Both the position numbers and the translations under genes were made by a program. 64,000 bases of DNA from positions 67,858,719 through 67,922,718 of the forward strand of contig OZ038379.1 in assembly GCA_964036045.1 (NCBI GenBank), read 5' to 3'. Shown here piece after piece: positions 1 through 10,770 of this stretch (the stretch's first letter is position 1; every line of letters starts with the position of its first letter). The notes beneath the pieces were generated by a model, which ran no database searches, was not told the DNA's origin, and saw nothing but the letters and a program-made list of their open reading frames with translations. Source of the DNA: Eutreptiella sp. 'Long Island Sound 2002' (taxonomy: Eukaryota; Euglenozoa; Euglenophyceae; Eutreptiales; Eutreptiaceae).

Positions 1-2941
1 CTGCAGAAATTGGCAAACAAGACAGAAATGCTTTGCACCCCTTGTTTGGCTAAGCATAGGTGGGATTTCAGGTTCTCCAATGTTCAAAGTCGGCACTCAG
101 TAAAAACAAAACAAAACAAAAGTACACTTTGTGATGCAAACATGTTTGTCAGGATGCTTTCACAGTTTGTCTAAACCCTTGCACACAAAACGAATACAGG
201 GACCCGGGCAAAAATCATACCAAAGCATGCATCTCAACATGATTCTGTCTTGATCGCAATCAACTGCTGTGTGTCATTGGGATGCGGATGTGCACTGCGA
301 TGCTTCGTGGCTCGGCAGTGATGTGAGAATGATTCAATATGATTTTCGGTTCAATGAACCTCAAAATACTCTCAGTCATTACAAGGCGCAGGACAGGAGC
401 GTGTAGCAAGGAAGTGCAAGCAAGAGGCGGGGCAGAAAGAGGCAGAAGCCCGATACAGAAGCCGGAAGAGGGGAACAACCCAGAAGACTGAGAAGACAAC
501 AAAGATGCACGGCAGATCGTCCAACAAGTAGGGAGGCACAGGGCCAGGAGGTCTGAAGCAAGAAGAAGAGATGAGGGACCAAAATGATGGACATCCCTAG
601 GCCCAGTCATGAACGAACAGAAAGAGCCTATATGACGAGTTTCACAATGTCAGGTTCCCCAAGCAAGGGTAATTGAAGGAACCGTGGGACGGAAGGAATG
701 AGCAACGAGGGAAGGTGTGTGCGACGGAGCTCCCAGCGCAAATGAATGGGTCGATGCAAGTCCCAACGCCATGGGACGGCGGGGTGGAAAGGTCCAAGGG
801 TGTGGAACGGACGTCCCAGCAAAAAGAGCAGCGCGATGAGGCATCAGGCATAGGGACGGTACAGATGAGGGGACCAGTCAGGTGAGGCCAGAAGGATGGC
901 GCATGAATGAAGAAGAGCCGCATGGAGGGAAGCGCCAGCGATACGCCGCCGGGAATGCCCGAGAGCAACTGCTGAAAAGAAGTGTTGGTGACAAGCTCCT
1001 AGACATGCCTGCCGCAGACTCCAATCACAGTTAGCCCCGCTGCTCGTGTCCGCCAGGGTTCTGTGAACAAAGGGAGGCAGCGGATGACCAAAGAATCCCC
1101 ACACCGTGACCTGAGAGGGGACAGACGAGAGAGGGCCATAAACAAAAGGGGGCATGATCACCGACAATGCAACTCCACATACCCTCGGATGCAATCACCG
1201 GGAGAGGGTGCCCGGAGCTCACCAGGATACACCCTGGCCTACGGACCCCAAGTAGGGTAGCCCTGCTGTTGGAGCCCCTAAAAATGAGGGAAAAGGACGA
1301 TGGCAGCCGATGGCCAATGGGTAACAGATAGAGACACCATTGAGGGGGCATCAGGCCGTGGGTGCCGAGACTGGTGCCAGCGGTTGCGTGGGGCCAATAC
1401 CCAAGGTGACGTACGACAACGGAGTGGCCACTCTGCTCCTGAGGGTGGAGAGAGGGCAATGTGGTGGCGGAATTGTCTCCTTGCTACACCAAAACAGGGC
1501 CCTGCCTGCAGGGGACCTATCAGACCGCACTGCCAGGGGGTAGTGACTAAGCGTTAGTCAGACACCAGAGGACCCCAGGTTGTTGCCTGTGAAGGGGACC
1601 GTCACCCCTGAGGGGGGCATGGACCTGGAGCAAGATATGGCAGAGAGCCCCCACCGTCCAGTGGCTGCCGAACAAAATGAGTCACGTCATGAGGATACAG
1701 CACCGGCCGGCAAGAAGTCAAATGAAGTGTACTTTGTCTTTCTGTAAATACGCATGTGCATAGTACAACCCTTGTGTCGGTATTAGTGTCGGTACACTTA
1801 GAGGTACTCAGATCACCTGTGTAAAAGGTTTGTAGAACAGTTCCACTGCGTTGGATTGAAATAAGAATGAAGGGACGACCAAATCTGCACCTCGTGAATT
1901 GAACTCTAAAATCCGCATGAGAAAATGCTGGGCCTGCAGCGATTGCACAATGTGACAGCTCGTTATGCATAGGGCATGACATACAGTCATAAAGGAGCTC
2001 ATTTTGCTGATTTATGGGTTACGAAATAAAGAAGGTCTGCAGGACCAGCTCCCGTTGTTATGCGGGCTCTACCGCCTAACCCTGATTTTTCCACCTTCTC
2101 CCCCGTGACCCGCATACTCCTTGATTTCACCAAAACTTCTATGCCTTCCAATTTCTGATGTCCAAATTCTAAAAATATCCCGCAAGCACACCCCTTGGCA
2201 ACCCTTGGCAATAGAATCCAAATTTGTGGTCCACCAATTTGAATGGGCTTGAATCCATCAATACATGGAAGTCATGAAGAGGCAAACAAATAATGACAAT
2301 GTTGGGCACAGGGAAACAGAAGAGCAGAAGAAGTGAAGATGAAGCCCTGGAATAAGATACGCGAGTATCGAAGATGATGTTGCATCCCCAGTCCAGGAAT
2401 CCATTTATATACCAAGCCCACTTAAACCATCCGTTCCTTTATGGACATATGATGCCATGCCAGCACAATCACGATACAACGTCTTCCGAAGACACATTGG
2501 TTCACCGAACATCATGCATGTCGCAATGACACCAATACTGTCAATTAGCTGTATGGCAAATCGCAAAGAAAAGCATATAGAAGACAGTGGCATCATTGCG
2601 TTCCTAATAAAGGTTGGGCACACATGGCCCATCCTCGCCTTTGCCCACAAGACGGTAAAATGGAATAAGAAACATGTGGTCCAAACATGGGAAATGTTCT
2701 CACCTTGGATCCAGCTGACACCATGGCCTCCTTGAACGCAAAGTACGGCATGGCTACATATATTACTTGTCCATCCTCATGAGTCACCAATTACCACGAT
2801 TGAAGACCGTGCAATGATGATCACCGAATAAGAGTCGAGAGAGTGACCTCAGGCAATGACAAACACTACCTGATACTTGACCTGTGTAACATATATATCA
2901 TCATGATTGCAATGCCTGAGTACTTCACACAGGACACGGCG
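1..2941. other. No recognisable gene
   Basis: I see only short overlapping open frames on both strands, mostly 60-140 codons, with no recognisable domain, codon bias or start context. There is no tRNA or rRNA signature and no clear repeat family. The stretch may be old transposon sequence or intergenic DNA. The hAT-like element starts at its right edge. Confidence 0.55.
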
Positions 2942-2949
2942 TTGACATA

Positions 2950-4442
2950 CAGGGTTGGGATAAGCGATCATTTAGCGACTGAAGGATCGTTTGTTTGTTA
3001 CGCTTAGGGGAATTTATTAACAAACCACGTTTGAACAAACGATGGCCCGCGGGCCCTGCCGCGGCGTGGTGCTCGCGCGTCAAATCAACATGGCCAAGGA
3101 TTAACAGTGAAAATGTGAGGTACTTTATAGAATTTGCAATGATTTTAATTTGGATTTCGTTTTATTAACATTGGTGGTTCAGTTTTTCTGCCTGTTCTGC
3201 GTTTGCAGGGCGACACAAGAGGCAAGTGAAGAAGAAGGAGAAGAAGAACAGGAGGGAAGAATATGAGAAGAGAAAGAACAGAAGAAGGAGCGGAAGAGGC
3301 GAAGGAGATCAAAGAGACGTTAAGAACAAGACAGAAGAAGATTGAGAAGCTGCAGAAGGGAGGAAGACTGGGGAGTGAGGACGAAGAAGACGAAGAAGGA
3401 ACACAAGAGGAAGAAGGTCCTGTCAGTGTCACCTGAGTGTTCGCGCGTGCTGTGATTGTCATTTGAGTGTGGGCGCCTGCTGTGAGTGTCATTTGAGTGT
3501 CGGCGCGTGCTGTGAGTGTCATTTGAGTGTCGGCGTGTGGTGTGAGTGTCATTTCAGTGTTCGCGCGTGCTGTGAGTGTCATTTGAGTGTGGACGCGTGC
3601 TGTGAGTGTCATTTGAGTGTTGGCGCGTGCTGTGAGTGTCAATTGAGTGTCGGCGCGTGCTGTGAGTGTCAATTGAGTGTCGGCTTGTGCTGTGAGTGTC
3701 AATTGAGTGTCAGCGCGTGCTGTGAGTGTTATTTGAGTGTCGGCGCGTGCTTTGATTGTTTTTTGAGTGTCGACGTGTGCTGTGAGTGTGGTTTGAGTAT
3801 TCGTCGCGCTGGCTTACGTTGTCTGGACAGTTTTGAGTGAGCCTTCGTTGTCATTTATATGATCCTTTATGGTGGACTCAGTCAGTCTGCTGCTGCATCT
3901 CCGTGATGTCATTTGAATCTCAAGACTTCACTTCTGCACAGAGGCTTCAAGTGACGCCAGGGACCTGTTATGTGTGCTGCAGCAGCTGTACAGATAGATG
4001 CGCTTGCTTTATTTTTTGCTGGTTGCTCACTTTTTGCTGGTTGCGCACCTTTTGCCATTTGCCATTTTGGGCCATTTGCTGTTCAGCCCCGGGACAGGTG
4101 CCTTTGTGAGGCTGGAATTCCTGGCGCCTTGATCTGGAACGCAATGGTTTTCAAAAATATCTTAATCATTCTTTTTTCAAAGGAAACACAAAGGCTTTTA
4201 AAAAAATCTCGAACATTATTTTGTCAAAAAAAAACTTTGTGAGTCTACTTTTTTTTAAAAAAGCAGTAGGATGGGGAACAATAGAAGCAAGTAAACCATT
4301 AGAAGCACACTGAAACAACATGAACAAGGAAAAGAATTAACAAAGAATGTTCGTTTATTTTCATCGTTCGTTTGTGGGTTCGTTCGTTCGTTCATTTCCC
4401 TCAAAAAGAATTAACAACCAACGTTTGTTAATCCCAACCCTG
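2950..4442. mobile_element. Non-autonomous hAT-like DNA transposon, 1.49 kb
   Basis: The left end reads CAGGGTTGGGATAA and the right end TTAATCCCAACCCTG, so the termini are inverted repeats of about 14-15 bp. A CAGGG start is common in hAT elements. The flanks are TTGACATA (2942-2949) and ATGACATA (4443-4450), an 8-bp target duplication with one mismatch, the length expected for hAT. Subterminal copies of AACAAACG-like words occur near both ends (about 2985-3045 and 4345-4430), as hAT transposases often bind. No transposase reading frame is present; the longest open frames come from the internal minisatellite. I infer a derivative mobilised in trans. Seen: ends and duplication. Inferred: the superfamily. 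Confidence 0.72.
3421..3810 (+). repeat. 30-bp minisatellite, about 13 copies
   Basis: The unit is 30 bp with the core TGTGAGTGTCATTTGAGTGT followed by a variable CGGCGCGTGC-like segment. Units fall exactly two per 60 bases for about 13 copies, with scattered substitutions. Because 30 is a multiple of three, frames stay open on both strands and give ten-residue repeats such as CCECHLSVGA, which I regard as non-coding. The array lies wholly inside the hAT-like element. Confidence 0.85.
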
Positions 4443-4450
4443 ATGACATA

Positions 4451-5871
4451 CACAATGGCCAGCAGGTGAATAAGTTTGGCGGGTTTTTTTGCTGCTTGCA
4501 AAAAAGACATCATGAAGTTGCAGCCCGCCAAAATTCACGTGTTTAATGTATGCTACATACCAATTGCTGGGCTCCCTACGGTTACAGTGTCGCGAACCGA
4601 GAACATGAATAGAGAAACCAACACACAACATATGTCTGATGGAACACATCCTTGGACATGCCACTCGGTCCCGTCACTTGGTGGCTAATTGCTTGGGACC
4701 TGATGGCATAGACAAAGACAAATCAATATGTTTATTAGAAACAATTTACGCATGGACATGTGAAATCAATACTGCCTCTCCGCATTTTGGTGTGACATGG
4801 ATCCAATTCAATGCATGCCACTTAGAGACAGATTGGTAATCAGATGACCCGGGTCACATGCAGAGACCTAGACCAGGCCCGCACAGTGAGTGCACAAAGA
4901 GAGATATCCGGGGTCCAATGAAAGGAAATCCATGCTCTCATTGTCCCATCCCAAAAGGGACGGAGTCCTGCCTTGAAAAGAGATGGCCCTGCCCCAATCC
5001 AGGCCTTAAGAGAATGCTCCTGTCCCACTCCATGCCTGGAGAGAGAACCTAACCAATACATGACCTAAGAGAGAGACCCTACCCAATGCATGGCCGAAGA
5101 GAGATAACCTCCCCAAAATCGAATCTGCAGAGAATGCATATAGAGAGAGACCTTCGCCCAGCCATGACCCAGAAGACCATCCGTGCACTTGGATTGAGAA
5201 TCCACAAACTTGACCGAGTATTATCCCTGTATCCAATTCCCAAATTGAGTGAATTCATGCCCCACTGCCTGCTGCTAAAAGGGGGATAGTGGACCACCAG
5301 CCATTTTTCACCAATGATATGAAGTCACCGAAGGTCAACGAAGTAAAACGGCAATGAAGAGGGTAGCAACCAGGGCTTAAGTGCAATTCTTCACCTTTAG
5401 CATGGTCACCCGCTGCACATGACCAGAACATGCTGAACACTCGCAATCTCCAAAGATTGACGCTCTTTGATTCCATGGAAGAAAAAAGTTGTCACGGCAC
5501 ACATGCAAAGGAAATAAAGGATCTGCAAAAGGATGAAGAATTGCTTTGCCCTGCGGCGCAAGAACCAAGTTATTGTCCTCCTGCCCGGTGCGCCTACCTC
5601 ATCCACCTCCAGTTCCACTCCTCTTCCACTAGGGCTTCTCCAGCTACAAGGGTTTCTTGATCCCCCATACAGGTAGGTGCGGCAAACATTGAAGCAAATG
5701 CGCCCATTAACGCGTACGTATCCCTTATTACGGGGCTTGCGGGTGTGGACGCAGGCACAACACCAGGGTGTAGCCACATCATATAGTTCCGGGCCTTCTA
5801 TCAACCGCTCAAATTGCCCTACCTTCGGATTCACATCCATTTCAGCAACAGGATAGAATCTGGCACTATTA
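4451..5871. other. No recognisable gene
   Basis: Only short open frames without recognisable domains. About 5030-5160 is mildly repetitive, with recurrent AGAGAGA words separated by ATGC-containing segments. The right edge abuts the 3' LTR of gypsy element 1, so the last bases are the flank of that insertion. Confidence 0.5.
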
Positions 5872-6580
5872 GAAAGATGTCCTTGATTAGTGCCCTATGG
5901 ATTCTGATGAAATGCTGCAGGTGTTTGATGGTTAAATCCCAAAACCAAAGGAGAAAGTAGAGCAAGAACAGGATGTGGATCGAATCAATGAATAGTTCAA
6001 AATCCAGTATAACACAGAAGGGCTGCAGATAGACAAAGCAGGTATAGATACAAAGATTCAATCACAAATGGATAGTACAAAAGATTTTATGTGAAAGCTG
6101 GCCTGACTCTAGCCTCCAAGTTAGCATCAAGCACTTCATGTGCACTCCTTTGGATGAAATGGAGCTGGTTAGGAATGTGGGGCATTGGAGTTAGGCCAGA
6201 CACAGATTATGACTTCGCCAAGCAACTGAATTCAGACACAGTTAAAAAGTAGAACCACAATAAGTGGTAGCGATAGTTGAGTATAGGGGTCTTGGGCCGG
6301 GAGACCACTAGGCTTAACCTCCGAGGCCTAAAGCATGAAATGCCTATTTTGTTTCGGTATATCCTCCATGAAGGAGGATACATCCGCTCAGTTGAGTGGT
6401 AGGGGTGAATTACATAGGGGGCTAGGGTTATAACCCTAGTTACCTTGAGAAAGTGTGCTAAAGGCTTCGAAAGAGTGATAAAAATACTTAAGTTAGTCTT
6501 AGCATCAACAAAATGGTTTTAAGGGGGGCTTGGCCTGGATCAAACCCTCAAAGAAAGACATGGCAGTGACGTTTTCTTAC
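5872..6580 (-). repeat. 3' LTR of gypsy element 1
   Basis: About 709 bp, reverse-complement homologue of the two 707-bp LTRs of element 2. On the minus strand it starts GTAAG after the purine tract and ends GACATCTTTC. The TATAAAA seen in the element 2 LTR is CATAAAA here. Left of it there is unrelated flanking DNA. Confidence 0.82.
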
Positions 6581-6588
6581 TCCCCCCT
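6581..6588 (-). promoter_or_regulatory. Polypurine tract of element 1
   Basis: On the minus strand CAGGGGGGA directly precedes the LTR start GTAAG, the expected plus-strand primer position. The same tract is at the equivalent place in element 2. Confidence 0.7.
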
Positions 6589-9411
6589 GAAGTACTAGCT
6601 AGCTAAGCTAGTAGGACCAAGGAAAAAGGCTAAAATATTCCCCAAATTACCTCAGAAAATGCATTAAACCTACCAAAAACACTCTCATCAGTTCATGGAA
6701 ACTTATCACACTGTAGGTACCCTTAAGAAACAATGTAATGATGTCCCTTTGATGGGGCATTCCTCAAAGGTCGCCAGCGTGCGACGAAAGCTTTTGGTAA
6801 AATTTTCGGGGTAGTGGGGTTTGAACCCAGGACTCCCTCCCTAGAGCACATATGCTTGCCCATCAGGGTACAGTCGAACGCTCTAATGCAGACGGCTATC
6901 GCTGTACAAACAGCGTTTTAGTAAACGTCCTGACCAAGGGCCAGGGCAGAGCAATACTCCCAATGGAGGACACAAATCTCCGAGAGCTGAAAAAAAAGTA
7001 AATGAAACCAACAGGGAGTGAACCCTGTGGTTTAGCGAAAGGTGTAGCGATTTAAGAAGTGAAATCGCTAAAAATTGACAAAATCACGCGAGAAATTGTC
7101 ATTTTTACACCAAAGCTCAAAGTCGCACACAAGCGCAACACAAGCGGACTTCAAAAACAGGGTTGCGCAAGCGTAAACGGCTCTTGAAAAAGAAGGTATG
7201 AGCTGTAGTTTTCCAAGTTCTAAAGGAAATTTTTGCACAGTTGCATCAAAATGTATATAAACGTTAGGGAAAAGTATCCAAAATCAACCCACACCACAGA
7301 GCAGGTGGACAACCCACCTCTCAGGTGTGCCAGTGTCAGTCCACACGCATGCAGTGCGTTCGTGTTGGTTGCTTCCTTAAAACATTAGGGTTGTCAACGC
7401 TGTGTTGGCTGGGGGTTCGGGTGCTCCTCTCCTTTGCTCTGCACAGGTCAAAACAGGAATGAAAGATATGCGATGCGAATGGAGCGCGCAGCGCGCACGT
7501 AGGGTCAGAATATGCGCTGTGCTTGCGATGCATGTGCCTAATTGAGGCATTCACACGCTGTGGCACTCTCCCTGCACCCCAATTCACCCTAGATCTCTCT
7601 TCACAGGTATGGAAAGAAAGTGCTTGCTCGTGTTTGTGTTGCCGTAACGTTAAAGTAGGGTTGCTTAAAACGCTTAGGCTTGTTTTGCGCTGTGCAGTGC
7701 GCCACTCTCTCTCCTCTTTGAGCAGGAAACAAGACAAGGGAAGCATGCATGACACACAGTGCATGAATCGGTTAGGGTGGTTTATAATTCGCCGTAGGTT
7801 TGTTTAAGCGCGAAGGGTTGTTTTGCGCTCGTGTCTTCCTCGGCATTCACTTGATGCGTGGTGAGTAAGGTAGGTAAGCCCAGGAGGAGCTCACTTCCTG
7901 GTTGAGTCACCTTGTGATTGGTTATGTTGGGTTAAATTAGGTACAAACAGCAGGAAATGGAGAAATTCTGCATACCTGTGCATGCATATGACGCATCAAA
8001 GGGTAGGCCACGGAAAGTGCGCACGGTATGACCCTTGTTTAGGTTACTTAGGGGCTCCACCCTATATTCTTTAAGAGAACGGGTGGAGTTCCTTAAGCTT
8101 GCTTGCTTGTACTGAGGTTCAGGAACAGCGTATTATAGGGCAGCCTCGGAAGCGTAAAACACGTGGAGGCTGTCATGGTTCCTCAGTCTTGAACCTCAGT
8201 CATTGGCCTTTGCTTTACAGGTGGGAAGGTAAGGGTGATTGGTGCAGTCCCACTTTGGCAGCGCTAAAATATGCTGCGCGGATCACAAAAACAAATAACT
8301 GCAACTCAACCAGGAGTGGTGAGTGCAGTCTGACTTCATCGCCATCAACGCTGTGCACGCACGCTGAGCATTCCCTCCCTCCAAGCCCTGACAGGGAAAT
8401 GAGTAGTTGCGTTTCTGTTAGGCCACAGCCGCTTAGTAGGGCTGTGTTCTCTTGCTTTCTCACAGGAGGGTCAGTAGGACCCGTGACTCATTGAACAGCA
8501 ACACCAAGTAGCGTGTGTAGGTGTTACGGTTAGCAGTCCTGGCAGGAGTTGAGTGCAAGTGTTGAGTGCTCACCCTGCCTTCGAAGGCCGGTGTTGGCGT
8601 TAGTGAGTGTAGTGTAGTGGTGTCTCCTGTCCCGCGTGCTTTTCCACGTGGGCAGGGGAGTGCGTCAGCTTTTGGCCTTCAGCCAAAATGGGTGTTTTGT
8701 ATGCCCTTAGCACACTTGGCCACCCCTCCCCTCTAGTAGGTAGGACTTTTGCCGTCTTCCCCCAAGGATAGGCGCCAGCACAGAAATTGGGCGCCATAGG
8801 AGTGGTAAGAGTAACTGACTAGGACCTTCGGTCCGACATCAGCGAAGCCTGGCCTCCGGGAGCCACGCCTGGGAGAGAAGTGAGACACACACAGACATAC
8901 GTAGCACACTTAGGGGTAAGGAAAACCCTGTAAGGAAGGGTAGAACCCCATGGGTCTGGACCAATCAGAGGTCCTAACTGTGGGCTCGCTTGTCCCGAAG
9001 GACAGAAGGCACACCTTGCCTCATAACACCTTGCTTGTCATTCCCCCCTGGCGTAGTAAGCCACTGTTCTTCGTTGGCTCCCCAAGGTCATTACATCAGG
9101 GCATTCCCCATGCAACACATGGTTAACAGTGCATACACTCGCTGGGTGGCTGCAAACCTGATAAGCGGCCACCTGATCCACGCTGAAAACCATAGGCATG
9201 GGACTGCAGGGCACAGACAGGGTCAGTGCAGTGCTCAGTAAGCAGTGGTCTGTGAAAAACCAATGGCCTTCGGCCAGGGAGTGGTTGTCACGGGGGGCTA
9301 ACGGTCCTGTCCTGCGATGCAATGCGCGGCAACTGTGACAACTGCTCTTACACCCATACACAGGCACGTCTGCACAAGAGTGCTCATTGCACCTGTAAGG
9401 TTAGAACACAG
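6589..9411 (-). other. Long non-coding 3' region of gypsy element 1
   Basis: About 2.8 kb between the chromodomain frame and the polypurine tract, homologous along its length to 33546-36020 of element 2. Several short frames are shared by both copies, but the substitutions between the copies look neutral (see rejected items). It contains a tRNA-like segment near 6810-6885. I recognise no gene. Confidence 0.6.
6808..6885 (-). other. tRNA-like (pol III-type) segment in the 3' region of element 1
   Basis: On the minus strand an A-box-like TACCCTGATGGGCAAGC is followed about 40 nt later by a B-box-like GGGTTCAAACCCC that can form a T-arm-like hairpin. No matching 5' acceptor strand is visible, so it is not a complete tRNA. 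The same unit is in element 2 (35725-35795). It could be a SINE head or a captured, degraded tRNA. Confidence 0.42.
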
Positions 9412-9940
9412 TCAGTAGACTGACACAGGGAAATTGGAATTTTCTTTTATGCTTGAACAGAGTCTCAGCACGGGTAAGTAGCTGATCTCAACAAGGTAGG
9501 AGCGGAAGATGGGGTTGATGCTCGTATCTGGTTGTATGAAGGCTGACATAGGTTCCCAGGTCGCCTCAGATAACCCATAGCCATCCCACAGGGTTATGAA
9601 ATTTCCAGCCCTGTTTATACTCGTGGCGAGCAATACCTGCAACCATGTATTAACCAGCGACTGCCATCTCATCGGCAGTCATCTCTTCTAGTTCGTCTGC
9701 CTCCTCTGGACTGGCAGCGTTCTCTAGTTCTATACGCTCGACCTCACTGTTGCTGAGGCGCCACTCATCCCAGGACAAATCGTCAGGGGAGTGATAGTGC
9801 CTCAACTGTTTAGGTGCACACAGCAGTTCACCACCTAGACGTGGACTGCACCTGACATGGATCCTGGATCCATCTATCCTGATGATACGATACGGTCCAA
9901 AATAAGGGTCCTGTAGGCAGTTACGTGGCCAGGAGGTTTG
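9412..9940 (-). pseudogene. Integrase C-terminus and chromodomain, element 1
   Basis: Minus-strand frames encode the end of integrase (LQDPYFGPYRIIRI, then CSPRLGGELLCAPKQLRHY) and a chromodomain-like tail (LWDGYGLSEATWEPMSAF). The counterpart in element 2 is 33040-33545. The two parts are in different frames, and a GC-rich retroposon separates them from the rest of integrase at 9941. In chromoviruses this tail directs integration to chromatin marks; here it is a remnant only. Confidence 0.75.
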
Positions 9941-10392
9941 AGGTTTGAGGTTTGGTTTTGCAGGTACTAGACGCCTTTCGGCCCCGGGGGGCCACCTGGT
10001 CGGGCCAGATGATATCCTCCCCACCGCGTCCTAGTGGGGGGCCCTCCAAGACGCACCTCCTGCCTGTTGGCGGAGTCCCCCTGGTTCACAGGACTTGGAG
10101 CCCCGTCCTTCCCCGGCTTCCCCGTTTCGCCACTCCCCGGTCAGTGCATCAATTCGCAGCCGTGGCTGCGGGCGCTTACACACTGCGTCGCCCCCCTAAT
10201 GCGTGGTCGCCCGGGGCGCCGGCGCCGCCGGGCCCGTGCTACTGGCTTGTCGCCAGTGGGACCCCCTTGGGCTGGCGCGGAGGCTGCCTAGCCTAGGGGT
10301 TGAGGCGTGGCGCTGTGCGCCACTACTGCCTTGGCGGGCGCAGTGCCCCGTCTGTGTGTGCGCGGCGCTCGCGGCTGGTGCGGGGGGTTCGG
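9941..10392 (-). mobile_element. GC-rich retroposon, short copy A
   Basis: This block of about 452 bp interrupts integrase; comparison with element 2 shows an insertion between GGCCAGGAGG and GTAGGCGTG. GGCCAGGAGG (left) and GGCCAGGAAG (right) look like a 10-bp target duplication. On the minus strand it ends in a heptamer-like tail, CAAACCTCAAACCTCAAA. Its body matches the beginning (plus-strand view) of 10771 onward at roughly 90% by eye, so A is a 5'-truncated relative of copy B. Tail, truncation and duplication suggest target-primed reverse transcription of a SINE or LINE-like RNA. I see no coding domain. Confidence 0.65.
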
Positions 10393-10770
10393 GCCAGGAA
10401 GGTAGGCGTGATCCGCGAACCAAAACAAGGTCACCAGCCCTGGAGCTGGCAGGTCGCCGTAGGCGGTTTTGTCGGCTCAGTTCACGGTCACGAGTGTGTC
10501 TCAGGTTAGTCCCAGCCTGGTTATTCAGAGACTGCTTGCGTTCCAGCCAATCTCCCACAGGGCTCCTGAAGTCATCAGGAAAGGGCGTTTTGAAGAACCA
10601 AGCAGGTCGTCCTCCATCGAACAGTTCGTGGGGGGTGAAGGCCTCCGCTGTGAGTTCATGGTCAGCACTGTCCAGGGCACTAGGGGACCCAGTCCTTGGT
10701 ACGCTCCTGTTTCATCAGGATTCTTATGTTTTGCTCCACCACGTGTTCTGTCTCTCACAGAGAGGGTTAG
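10393..10770 (-). pseudogene. Integrase middle segment, element 1
   Basis: Minus-strand sequence between the two insertions, homologous to element 2 at about 32650-33030. Readable pieces include VPWTVLTMNSQRRPS and EIGWNASSL, in shifted frames relative to element 2 (VPWAVLFMNSQRSSS). It is bounded by copy A on one side and an 82-bp duplication and copy B on the other. Confidence 0.7.
10690..10770. repeat. Left copy of the direct duplication flanking insertion B
   Basis: About 81 bp from CAGTCCTTGGTACGCTCC to GAGAGGGTTA, repeated at 13435-13517 with a few differences and a 2-bp indel. Element 2 has this integrase sequence once, so it was duplicated with the insertion. Confidence 0.8.

Noticed and set aside
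260-1557. Overlapping frames of 60-142 codons on both strands
   Set aside because: No domain, no conserved counterpart in the window, and several frames overlap antisense.
3145-3840. Frames with decapeptide repeats in the minisatellite
   Set aside because: Translation of a 30-bp tandem repeat, open on both strands. No start context or domain.
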